A stretch of 64,000 nt of DNA, from assembly GCA_050084515.1 (NCBI GenBank), contig CM114273.1:40920001-40984000 (forward strand), given 5' to 3'. The notes under the pieces were generated by a model, which worked only from the letters and a program-made list of their open reading frames with translations, had not been told where the DNA came from and did no database searches. Below are positions 1 to 10,419 of the stretch, in pieces (position 1 is the stretch's first letter; each line of letters starts with the position of its first letter). The position numbers were made by a program, and so were the translations under genes. This DNA comes from Blasia pusilla. Taxonomy: Eukaryota; Marchantiophyta; Marchantiopsida; Blasiales.

Positions 1-580
1 AACCCTGAAAAGGAAGAAGGGGGCATTCCCCCTATCGACTTAGCACTTAAGATAGGATAACAAAGTGATTATATATCTTTTATATGTCAAGGGATGTAAG
101 TACGTATTTGGTTTCAATCCCTTGTGTGGCTATGCTTGCTTCTTGTTAAGGAAGGATTCCAGATTTTTTGAGTTCACAATGGACAATATTTAAATTAATT
201 TCAAAGACTTAGTGTGATAAACTTGCTTGCGACTAAACTACAACTACATAATGATTCTATTGGGGCTTTCAAGATTTACAAATGGCATGCGAATATAATA
301 GTGAGAAATTTACTTAACTTTAAAAGTAATACGTAAGAGGTAGGAGGCAAGGAATGGAAAAAAATGAAGTAGTAACAAACAATTAACTAGGAAGATTGCC
401 GCAAAAGATTTACTACAAAAGAGTTTGGTGGTGAGATCTAATGTCTTTTCACTTTACTATGGGAAGAGTCCAATGGTAAAATTCTTAATGATCATAGAAG
501 AGTGCTATGGTGAAATTTGGTATCTCTTCACTTAATCGCATTAGAGTCTAGAGGCCTAGAGGTGATCTCACTTGCACCAT
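1..580. other. AT-rich intergenic DNA, no gene seen
   Basis: No supported coding region. The first ~35 bases resemble, in reverse orientation, the stretch around 7905-7940 at the 3' end of the LINE below (a GGGGGCATTCCCCC palindrome next to GAAGAAGG). Similarity stops after about 40 bases, so this is at most a scrap of the same element family cut by the window edge. Confidence 0.5.
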
Positions 581-581
581 T

Positions 582-747
582 TAATGGCTTGTGTGTGTGA
601 TTTCGGATTCAATGTCACTTTTGAAATCCAAGGGTTCATTGGATCCGTTGTAACATGCCGCGTCATTGAATCCGAAATAACACACACAAGCCAATAACAT
701 TGGATCCGTTGTAACAAGGCATGTTACAACGGATCCAATGTTATTGG
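582..747. repeat. Interlocking inverted repeats (complex foldback)
   Basis: Two inverted-repeat pairs are interleaved. Segment A (582-614, GGCTTGTGTGTGTG...TTCGGATTCAATG) has a near-perfect reverse complement at 664-695. Segment B (638-660, CATTGGATCCGTTGTAACATG) has a perfect 23-base reverse complement at 718-740. A direct copy of part of B lies at 699-716. The last two copies form a perfect 26-bp hairpin (691-716 with 722-747) around a 5-nt loop. The pairings are mutually exclusive. A minus-strand open frame (581-886) overlaps but has no recognisable domain. Confidence 0.85.
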
Positions 748-3700
748 TTGTAAAGATAGTTTGGTGGTACAAACCCAATGTATCTTTATTTTCCATAAAT
801 TCTTTGACGAGAGGCTCTAGGGCAAGAGAAGCATCAAAGGCATGTGATTGGGCGTAAATAGTCATCATGAGAGAGTAAGTAAACAAGAAAGTTCTCCAAA
901 GGATAACATCACCTCCTTATGGTTGTGTTGGTAAGAAAATATATAAAAGAACTTTTCAATTAAGTGTAATATGGGAGAAAAATTACCTAGATAGGAGGCT
1001 TGAATTTTTTCTAAAAAGTAATGAAAATTTTCTCTCAAGTCCCCATATATACTAAATGATGTATCGTGTCTTTAACTCCTCTTTTGCCTCGGAAGGTATG
1101 ATTGATTCACTTTACCTTCCACTCACTTCTCCGTGACACTTTGCAATGCCTAGACTCTTCCACTCATTAAGTGACGTATATAAAAACTAGAAACTTCTAT
1201 GGATCCTATAGAGCAAATATATTCCTTCAGAAATTCAGAAATTTATAGTGAAATCCACTATAAATTTATATAAAAGACAACAAAAACCTTCTATGTGTTT
1301 CCATAAAAGCACCAAAAATCCGCTTTGGGTTCTTGTAAATGTAATATCCATCTACTGACTCCCATTGTGATGTGGAATAGACACTTGTATTGGTTGTTAT
1401 ATGTACGAACCCACTTGATCTTGACTGAACTTGTGTGTCAACTACATATCACCCACCGGATTTGTGGAAAAAGGTTGTGTGCAAAAGACACACAACCATA
1501 CTTTTCTTTGTCATAGCTCCCCCTCCATATAGCCATGGTAGAAAATCTTGTTGATCTCTACTCTATGGCAAGTTCTTATTAGAATCCTATAAAATTGGAA
1601 CTTGAGTCAACTATTTTCCTAGAACCCCTTTTGGATTGCATACATTTGTGGCAAAATCTCCTTAAGATCCTCAAAAAATTCCATGGAAACCTTCCAACGA
1701 TTTCCAAAAAATTAAAAAGAAACCCCCTTTGGATTTTTGTTGATATAATTCCAATCCAATAGCTCCCATAGTTGTACGAAATAGACACAATTACCAAAAG
1801 TCACATGTGTAAGTCTACTACATCTTCATAATTGTATATGTGCTAATCGTTATCGATCAATTTTTTGAAAATGGTTGTGTTCAAAAAACATAGGTACGAA
1901 TGGTCATAGTTATGATCTTATCGTATCTTTGTAGTCGTGTGTGCATTGAGAGCTCCCTACCCAATTTGTGGAAAAACATTTTCTGAAGGCATACTAGGTC
2001 CGATAATCATACATGCGAACCCACTAAATATATTGGATAAAATCCCTCATAGAATCTCATATAGAGCTATCATTTCCACTACTTACACAAATGAACCCAT
2101 CAAATACTGACATGAACAATCCATCACTACATCTTCCATGGAGCTATATGAAAGAGACATGAGGATGAATGGTCACATGTGTGAACCCATCAGGTACTTA
2201 TGCATCAAATTTGCCCGCTCAACATCTTTGGGGAATATACGCAGTTGTGGGAAATTGATTTATAATCTTCTTCATATGCTTTCCATTCAAGATTAGCCTT
2301 TAATCGCTCGACTCAGGTTTTTGATCTGGTTGCAATGATGAATTCAAATTCCACTAATTCGTGTACCATCAACCTCAATTTTTCCAAAATCACTTCCGTC
2401 CTTTGGTTGATCATTGTCTTGTCCATATTTCATCTAATTTGGGCTTGTATCAAGCAAATATCACAAAAAATTAGCAACTTAGTACCCACATATAATAAGG
2501 CCATAATTGGTAATGACTTCCTCACAAGATTCCTCTTGAGTTGTCCCGCCGTCAAGTATGACTCCACTTTCCCATCTATTTGAGCAATTAATAGAAAACC
2601 AAGATTTTGTATGAACTGAATATTCAGTAAATTTTTTCAAAAATTCAATCCCAAAAATTCTATAGAATATCCCATCATTGATATGTACCTATTTTTTTTA
2701 ATCTATGAGGAAATCGCAAACCCAAATATCCCATGAATTTTCTCAAATCTTGAATATTCTACTAAACCTTTCATGAAATTGAAAAGCCCATCCTTCTTTA
2801 ATTCCTCTCAAATTTATTACAGTTGAATAAATTTCTTCACTTATGAAACATGATTTTTATTTCAAAAGTTCTTTTGTACTATTGCATGGTTAGGATTCAT
2901 GCTTGCAAGCACAAGGCACCTCAAATAGTACATTGAACCTGAAATTTATTCTCCAATTTTCTCTTACTATTGAAAAGCAGAGTGGTTTATCTTTAAGATA
3001 TGAAATATACTTTTAGATATAAAGTCAACCCTTCCAATGTTTTAGCATAATATTCACTCCTTGAGTCCCAATGTTGCCCATATACATTCAACATGCACAA
3101 GATGCTCCCAACAAAGAAATTTGGATCAATATAAAATCAAAGATAAATGTATGGTCTTCATATCAATCCTAGCCTACTCTTGCTTAAGAGAATCAATGCC
3201 CAATACATCGGCCTCGTTACAATGTATCATAGATCCTACTTGTGGTTGTAGTATCTAAACGATGAGCTCCATAATGAGCTTCATCATGGTATACTCCTTC
3301 TCTTTGCAACTTCATATACGGTAGATTGTGTGTACAAGTTATGCATCTTTAGTAGGTCGTAAAAGACATCCCTAGGTCCTCACAAACATGTGCGCACTAT
3401 TCTCTTGCGGATCATCAAGTTATTCTTCTTGCTCCTTCTCATAGAGTCATAGTCCTTCTATTTGAGAGATGACTGCTTATCATTGACAACTGGTATGGGT
3501 GGCATTAGGGTGTGCATAAGCATTGCTTTTGATACGTCGATGCAAAGTGATTAGAAGCCATAATTTATAATTTTTTACTATTCACAATGATCAACCATTA
3601 ATATTTGTCTAGGGCTCGACAACTGATCACAAAGCTTGTGAAATTTTTCTTGTTCTAATTCTGTTATTTTTTTCATATTTACAACTCTGCTTATTGGAAG

Positions 3701-4140
3701 TTTTTGCCCATCCTCTTTTTTGCATTCCCTTAAATTAACAAACCTAGCCTCCTCCCCTTCTGGGGTTATTTTTTACTTTTTTCTCTATAAAGTGTACTTT
3801 TGCTATCCCATAAATGCATTCCAAAAATTTTATTTTGGGAAGATATTAAAAATGGAAACTAAAAGAAATAACTTGGTATTCTCCTCCTTATCAACATAAA
3901 ATTTATTTATTCTAGCGTATCCCACATATATGCATATACTATATATACACTTATTTATTTATTTATTCCTAGGGTGGTAGAGGAGTGGGGGAGAATCTAT
4001 ACAGAATTGTAGGATTATTCAAAGCCTTGAAAATCTATATTATTTACAGAGTGGGAGCATATGTGTCATGCAGGAGCTTTTTCACGTATGCATTTTAAAC
4101 CCTTCTTATGTTGACATGTGGCAGGTTTAACAAGAGCTAA
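748..4140. other. AT-rich DNA with faint degenerate repeats, no gene seen
   Basis: No conserved coding region. From about 1320 to 2190 a loose motif recurs: GAATAGACAC followed by GTG(T/C)GAACCCA(C/T) near 1375, 1400, 1776, 2010, 2085 and 2178, and TTTGTGGAAAA near 1458 and 1967. This suggests an old, eroded tandem or transposon-internal repeat. A short TATT run lies at about 3950-3966. Short open frames here look like chance. Confidence 0.5.
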
Positions 4141-4194
4141 CAATTAAGTTATGAGGGGCGGGCACCGGCTAGTCGATTTCAATCGCGAGACGCG

Positions 4195-4255
4195 GGGCGG
4201 GGACGGCGATTTTGGGCGGGGACGGCGAGAGGCATGGACGGGGACGGCGGGAGGA
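4195..4255 (+). repeat. GC-rich minisatellite, GGGGACGGCG-type
   Basis: The unit (C)GGGGACGGCG recurs four times within about 60 bases, at the sharp change from AT-rich DNA to the GC-rich LINE neighbourhood. Open frames on both strands across it (4144-4399) reflect base composition, not a gene. Confidence 0.65.
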
Positions 4256-5640
4256 AGGACGGAGGGCGTAGGGGACGAAAAGAGACGTGCTACATGTCGA
4301 AACGGAGAGCGTGGAGAGCTTCGTTTTGATCCGGACCTTGCTGTATGGCGTGAAGTATTTTTATTTTTATTCATCTTTTTAGAATTCGGTTCATATTAGG
4401 GTTCCAAATGTGAATATTAGGGCTTAGCTTATTGTCATTTGGAGAAATTCCCCAAGGTAACGTCCTCTATTCACCCACCCTTCCCCTCCTTTCCCAAGTC
4501 CTTTCTTGTTTGTCGTATTTGTCGTATGTGCTTCTCATTTTGGTTCGATTCTCGTTTGTATTTGTTACCCTTCCCGTACATACACTTTTCTTCTCATCTA
4601 TTTTATCTCGAAGGGCCCATGATCTTTTCACACTCTTAGCAACTCTACATATTCATGAGTTTATTTTTGGGAGGGGGTTGGGACTAGAAGTTCTAGGTGA
4701 TGTCGGTAGGTGAGAGTTTATGTTAGAGGGAGCATTACCGTGGATGGGAAGAGAGTGGTTTGCCAGGACCGCTCGTTCGAATGGGGATGACAGGATCATT
4801 ATTGACGGGGATTGTGTGACGATTTTATTGAGGGGCCATGTCCTCTTCTTGGTGAGTTGCATCCATGCCTCGACCCGCATCGGCCCCGTGTGGGGACCGT
4901 GGGTCGTCTAGTCGGGATACTAAATGCCCATGTTGTCCCGAATTCTTCACTCGTTCAGAATTCGGAACCACTTAGCGGCTAAACATCCGACTTTGATAGA
5001 TTTGGATGGGTGGTCCCTCCCGCCGACCATGGATGCTCTCCGGTGCTTCCCGCATCATCGCCCCCCGAGGCATGGGAGTGGTTGAGGTCTCACCAGGGCA
5101 AGCATTATAGGTCTCTTCGAGACCCGTTTTCCCTGCCCGAGGTTGTTTCATAGGATCCCCATGCTATTCGGGGACGACCTCCGCCACGCATTCCTCCTTC
5201 CCCTCGCTAGGATCGCCCTTGATCCTATGGATGAGCTCTCGTGGTACCTACTACTTCTCCTTCCACGATGGTGTCTTCGTTACACTCGGGGAGGAAGGCC
5301 GGTCATAGAGAGGTTCGAGGAGGTGATTGGGAGTCTCTGCAGAGTGAGTTTGTGGCATTCGCCAGGTAGTAGTTCACCTGGTTTCCGGCGGACGATCCCG
5401 GAGCAGCCAGGTGCGGCGATGTAGGACATCAGGGGCGAGCCTGTGAGTACTCGCGAAGCCGACGTGCTCTTCGCCCGATGGACATGGCTCCTTCTTCAGT
5501 TGTTACCATCGATGCCCTCCGGAGGCTACATCCTCGCCCATCGGTTGACATTCCAGCTTTTGCACGTGACTTCCACCGACGACACGGCTATATGCCTTGA
5601 CCCGTCCCTCTTTTAAGCACTCGGACGCGTTCTCCGAGGA

Positions 5641-6570
5641 TTGCGGCCGGAGGTTTGTCTCGGTATGATGTACGAACACCTTCGTGATTGCTTTCCTTCC
5701 GAGGACACCGCTAGCGGCTTCTCCGAAGTTGCTTCAGGTTGCCTCTCACCTAGCTCGGGGAGAGTGCCAACAGCGATGGCCCAAGTATTAGGGGCGGGCG
5801 ACTTTTGGCGTTGTCAAAGGGGTGGTGGTATCCGTCCGATTGCCATAGGTGAGGTGCTCTTGCGGTTGGTGAGTCGTACTCTCGCTTTGCAATTCCGTGA
5901 GGCTTTCGATCCACATCGAGTCCGCATCGTTTGGAGTTGCCACGCCACCGGATGTGAGACGGTTGCCTTAGGTTTGAGGGCTTGTCTTGATGTACATCCA
6001 GAGTGGGTGGTTCTCCAAGTGGGCGTGGAGAACGCCTTCAACTCGATATCTCGGGCTACTATATTCACAGAGTTGAGGGATGCGGGTGGCCCCATGGCGA
6101 GCCTCATTCCCTTTGTGCAAGGCTTTCTATGGGGCCCTTCGGCCCTCTATTTCCACCATGGTCGATTCGAGGAGGAGGTCACGGTCTTGGAGTCTGCTAC
6201 CGGGACTCGTCGGGGTGACCCCTGGGTGGCGCGTTGTTTTTCGTGGCTCATTACCGAGCGGTTCTTTCACGGTGGAGGCTTTCCGGTTGCATGTTCCTTA
6301 TAGATGATACTCATATTGTTGGTCTGGAGATCTGGTTGTCCCCTGCATTCGAGCACTTTTCAGCACACGGTTGGCACGTGTCGGCCTGGCGGTGAAGGTG
6401 GGGAAGTGCAAGGCTTGGTCTCCATCAGGCCTACGTGATGATCTACATTTACCCGACGGCTTCTTGCGACCTATCGGAGGGCCGAGTCTTGGGAGTACCG
6501 CCGGGAGCCAGGACTTTGTATCGACTTTCGTGGGGCGGCTCTTATCGAGATCTTCTCCACGTTGATGATC
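5641..6570 (+). pseudogene. LINE reverse transcriptase, frameshifted
   Basis: The frame from 5641 shows RT palm features: GGGIRPIAIGEVL (motif 0/1 region), LQVGVENAFNSISR (the VDxxNAFN block with the catalytic Asp replaced by Glu or lost) and TGTRRGDP (normally TGxxQGDP). The catalytic LIDDTHIVG (DD) box is intact but lies in a different frame at about 6297-6323, so at least one frameshift falls at about 6200-6300. Downstream KCKAWSPSGL (6410 region) and a GDPQVAFGIL block (about 6580) again use other frames. The altered first Asp block and the frameshifts mean no active enzyme. Confidence 0.88.
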
Positions 6571-7232
6571 TTACGAGGATTGGTGACCCTCAAGTCGCCT
6601 TCGGCATTCTCTCTTCTTGTTTTGCTCAGACCTGGTTACCTCACTAGAACTGTCGGACATCTAGTCACCTTTCTTCCCTATATAGATCCTTTGATAGGAA
6701 GCTCATGCAGGTGTTTGGGGATCTTCTAGGACCCGGCTCCTTAGAGTGCCCCATGGGGAGTTAGCTCGTGAAAGACAGGCCTCTTGGCCGATTTCTTTTG
6801 GTGGAGTAGGTCTTCTCTCGTGAAGGAGTTAGTGGCGCCCTCCGCTTTTTAGGGAGTTGGGCCATAGTGGCACCCTCCTTTGCTCCCGATTTTTGGTTAG
6901 AGATAGACCGCTCCTTCTACACTACGTCTCCCAGGTCGAGGATGGCTCTTTCCCACTTCAGTCTTCACTCACGGCTTGTAGAGATTCCTTCGAGTTGAGG
7001 CCAGAGCCGTTCTCCCCACTTTCTCCTCCTTAGTTACCTCCGGTCAGTCTGGGCTCCAATCTTCCTTGATGGAAGCCCACTTTGAGGCAGTTTTTAGAGG
7101 CACTATGTCTGACGGGAATATCCCCATGGAGGTTAGGGCCCGTATTCGCTCTTGCTCCGAAAGGGGCAGGCTCATGGGTAGGGGCGCCCCTTCTCGAGCT
7201 TTTCGATCGCACCACTTACCTATACCACAGCG

Positions 7233-7961
7233 ATGCGGTTCCGCTTGGGCCTCCCCCAACCATCGGTGGTTGGTTCGACACACTGCGAGTGTCGCCGGAG
7301 CCTGGATCCACTTGGTGTGCATTTGGCACGCTGTCCAGTTGGGGGTGAGAGGATAGCCACTCACGATGCAGTGCGGGATATCATGTTCAGTATTGCTCGG
7401 GAGAGTGGCTTCCATGTGCAGAGAGAGAGGCACTACTCCATGCGGGATTCCCTCATTCGTGCCGATCTCTACATGACACGTGAGGCTAAGGTGGTTGTGG
7501 CGGACGTGGTAGTCACAGATCCACGGGGGGCGGTGCGAGCCCAAGTGGTGGCCCAAGGGCGAATGAGCGGCGGCGGCGGTGAAGAAGACACATATCTCTG
7601 ATCGTCTACACGAGGACACATCTTCATCCCCCTAGCCATAGAGATGTATGGGGCTATGGGGGAGAGGTTCGACTCGTTCTACGGATCGCGCCCATCATCT
7701 CCACTCGAGAAATGGGTTGTCCTTAGCTCTGCGATTTTGTATTGTAGGCTGGTCTCCATAGCGTGCCCAGCGCGTGCCGAGGCTAATGGGATTTTGGCGG
7801 GGGCCCAGTTGGGAGACGCCATGGCGCTAGAGGCCCACTTAGTAGTAGTCATAGCTCTCTTGTTGTTGCTGATATTGTCTCTGCTGTTGGTGAGTTTCGT
7901 CGTTAGGGGGGGAATGCCCCCTTCTTCCTTTTCTGGTCGTGTTGTGGCCTTCAGGTTTTGA
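7233..7961 (+). pseudogene. LINE C-terminal zinc motif and restriction-like endonuclease region
   Basis: The frame at 7233-7601 contains RFRLGLPQPSVVGS, then a C-x-C-x8-H-x3-C-type motif (CECRRSLDPLGVHLARC), then HDAVRDIMFSIARESGFHVQRE, and then a region with alternating hydrophobic residues and Asp (ADVVVTDP) where R2-like LINEs carry their PD-(D/E)XK endonuclease core. A stop precedes a further in-phase stretch at 7644-7961 that resembles the element's C-terminal extension (AMGERFDSFYGSRP...). The assignment rests on motif order and on family resemblance recalled for R2-type Pol proteins. Minus-strand frames over the same DNA are shadows. Confidence 0.78.
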
Positions 7962-8045
7962 CTCTTTGAGTCCCCCTCTTTTGTACTTCCGATGGGTTTT
8001 CCATCACTCGTTTTTATCGAAGTGCATCTTTGTTTGTCGAACATA

Positions 8046-10046
8046 GAACTCACGCGGCCTAAGCCCCTTCCAGTATAAATTCAAACCCCATCGATTTTTT
8101 TTTTTTTATTATTTTATTTAAATTTGGAATTATTCATAAATTATTCACAACGAGAAACCGCTCGTGTGGCTGGGCTGGCTGGAAAGCGTGGGCTTCTCCG
8201 ACTTCAGGAGACCCGCTATCCCACAAGAAGAAGAGTAGATTCTTCTCGCTTCCGGGATCCTCTGGAGTGTTGTCGAACCTTTAGGTTAGAGGAACCCTGA
8301 CCCCCGCGCGAGAGCAAATGAACCGGGGTTAGTGTTCCGCTAGCCGGATGAGTTTCACAGTTGCCGTTTCCGTTTCTCCAACACCGGCCGATACAAAAGC
8401 CGTCGGGAAATACAAGGTCTCCTTTGTATTAGTATCGAAATACCCAGCCGGGATGAAGAAAAGCCGTCCCGTTTTACATACACCGGGAATGTACCGGTTC
8501 TCTCGGGAAAACTACCCGGGGTCCCGGCCCCCGCCCCCGCCCCGAAGCTACGAAGGTAGAGTAGGATAGATATAGTAGGCCGAGACCTATAAGTAGCTCA
8601 TTTGGTTCGGTTTGGCTTGACACCTAAACTAGGTGATGCGCGAGGGAGGCAGGGGAAAGAGCGTGAGATATCTATCGCACGCAGTTCAGGCCAATCCTAA
8701 CCGCAAGCCACCCTAGTGCCAACTCATTCCGCTCTCAACGGTCAGCACTGGTCCATCTCGTCTACATCTGCTTCACGTTCGCGACGCGTGGCTCTGTGTG
8801 CATTCGAGATGCTGTCCCCGACGTAAGTACACCCCCCTTTCTCCGGTCCGCCCCTTCCCGGCCCAGCGTTCCCCCCTGCCTTTCCCACTTATGAAAACCC
8901 GGTCTCGTTGGAATCGAGGGCGTTTCATCTCAGACGCTTTGGCTCCGTCCTCCCTCCTCTCCGTGCCCCTGCTCCCCTGCTCGGGAGTGCGAGAGACCTT
9001 CTCTCTATGATTTCGAGTCGGTCAAGGACCGCGCGACCCTAAGACTGCCTCGTGTTTTTTTTCGGGGTTTCCGAACACTATGCCGAACTCCTAGCTCGGA
9101 AAATTGATGAAGTGCAGGAGATAGTATTCCACCGTGTGCGCACATCTACGTGCCCGGAGGCAATTAGCTCAGATTCACATCGAATGATCAACTGATATGG
9201 GAGAGTCAGGATAGGGAGACCCAGTGCTGAAGTAGTAGTAGTACTAGAGAGGAAGCGAGACTCGGAAATTGAAACTCGCGCGCCCGATCGGATGTAGAGT
9301 CTAGTCGAGGTTAATTGGGTCTGGGAACATTCGTTCATATATATAGAGAACATTTTTTCAGAATTGATGAAATTCGTTCTCGCTACCCCGAAGACGCGAA
9401 GCTCAGGTAAGAAGCGTACCACTTCCAGGTGTACTTCTTCTTCTTCGCCGCTGTCCAGTTTCATATCATGGGATACGTGAACGTGCAACGGATTGTTAGC
9501 CCTCTCGGGATCGCCTGAGGAATGTTAAAATTCTGGGTCAACATACAAGTGAGCCCCCGATGACGCTGCTGGCCTCAGCGGGCTAGATTGCACCAAGTTC
9601 TGTCAGGCGAGACGTTTCAAATCGTGGACGAAATTAATCTGCATTTGGCCGTCGTTACTGGCAGTGTGTGTTGTTTCTGCTTAATTTTTCTTGGCTGTAC
9701 CCCACCTCACGATGCTAGACGTTGGGATGTTTCGGAGACTTCTTATATATTCTCTCACGCTCCATTTCTACGGATATTGTATCTAGTCTGCCCTGGCTCA
9801 CCGAGTGGAGCTGCCGACTGACCGACTACGCAATCATCCGACTCGCCTTGCCTTGCGCAGAAGAACGCTTGAATGCTAGATGGAGGGGAAAGAAGACGGA
9901 CGTGATCGTTCTAGTCTCGGCAGCTTCTGGACCAACGGAGGTCCACTTCATCACGCTGTAGCGGACGTTCCTCCGAACGGGGGTGTCGAGAAGTGCGGAA
10001 GTGCTGCCTACTGCATCGTTAGTCTCTCGAGCGAGGCGTCCTGTCA
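8046..10046. other. Intergenic DNA and upstream leader of the AdoMetDC gene
   Basis: A T-tract (about 8095-8108) is followed by about 600 bases of GC-balanced sequence (8150-8720) unlike the flanks, with runs such as CCCCCGCCCCCGCCCC. No coding similarity is recognised. From about 8720 onward the composition matches the AdoMetDC gene, so the promoter and leader exons probably lie here, but I cannot place the transcription start. I searched by eye for the conserved plant AdoMetDC uORF peptide end and did not find it. Confidence 0.5.
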
Positions 10047-10352
10047 TTGAATATTTTAATGCTCTTGGATGTGGCTGAGTTCGGTTTGTCAGATTCTCTC
10101 TCCCCGCCGATGCTTAGCGCAGCTGAGAAACGAAGAGAACTAGTTTTGACGTTGCAATTGACCTTCAGGAGTCTACAAAGTAAGTACCCAGCTGACGTGC
10201 GCATTGATGCTGGATGTGCAGTGCGCCAGGATGCCGTCCTGACTACCGCTTTAACGGTGGGCGAAGATATCCCAATCGCTAGTAGGAGATCAAGCAGCTG
10301 GACACTGAAGATCTATGTCCATGGTCACTGCTGCTTCTACTCGCTCTTTTAA
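10047..10352 (+). CDS. Possible upstream ORF in AdoMetDC leader, 101 codons
   Basis: An open frame starts 373 bases before the AdoMetDC start and ends 67 bases before it. It shows no resemblance to the classical ~50-residue plant AdoMetDC uORF peptide that mediates polyamine feedback. It contains a good donor, AAG|GTAAGT, at 10180. If that is used, only about the first 44 codons are in the mature leader. It may be a genuine uORF lowering translation of the downstream frame, a partly intronic chance frame, or a lineage-specific replacement. No domain is recognised. Confidence 0.3.
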   Translation: MNILMLLDVAEFGLSDSLSPPMLSAAEKRRELVLTLQLTFRSLQSKYPADVRIDAGCAVRQDAVLTTALTVGEDIPIASRRSSSWTLKIYVHGHCCFYSLF

Positions 10353-10415
10353 TCAATCATTTTGTGGCTAGCACTTCCTGCGGGGTTCGGTTGTCCGCGG
10401 TCGTAGTTGTCAAAG
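10180..10415 (+). other. Putative 5'-leader intron of AdoMetDC
   Basis: A strong donor (GTAAGT at 10180) and a candidate acceptor (AG at 10414-10415, five bases before the AdoMetDC ATG) define a 236-nt intron just upstream of an intronless coding frame. Plant AdoMetDC genes typically have leader introns and an uninterrupted main coding exon. The acceptor lacks a long pyrimidine tract, so the 3' side is uncertain. Confidence 0.35.
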
Positions 10416-10419
10416 CACA

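Larger units (their letters stand above)
4950..8045 (+). mobile_element. Decayed R2-like non-LTR retrotransposon (LINE)
   Basis: A GC-rich segment carries, in order, an upstream Pol region (about 5143-5640), a reverse transcriptase (5641-6570), a thumb-like region (about 6660-6760), and a C-terminal zinc-binding motif plus restriction-like endonuclease region (7233-7600) with a further C-terminal extension (7644-7961). Frame changes and stops run through the whole element, so it is a dead copy. The 5' boundary is uncertain. The 3' end probably lies between 7961 and 8045, beyond the palindromic GGGGGGAATGCCCCC. No poly-A tail or clear target-site duplication was found. The domain order matches early-branching LINEs (R2/NeSL-like) rather than the L1 type usual in seed plants. 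Confidence 0.85.

Noticed and set aside
4144-4399. Arg/Gly-rich and Ser/Pro-rich opposing frames
   Set aside because: They are by-products of the GGGGACGGCG minisatellite.
7044-7619. 191-codon minus-strand open frame
   Set aside because: It is antisense to the LINE zinc/endonuclease region, whose plus-strand frame has recognisable motifs.
10047-10352. Calling this frame the conserved AdoMetDC uORF
   Set aside because: It is twice as long as the conserved peptide and shares no visible sequence with it.
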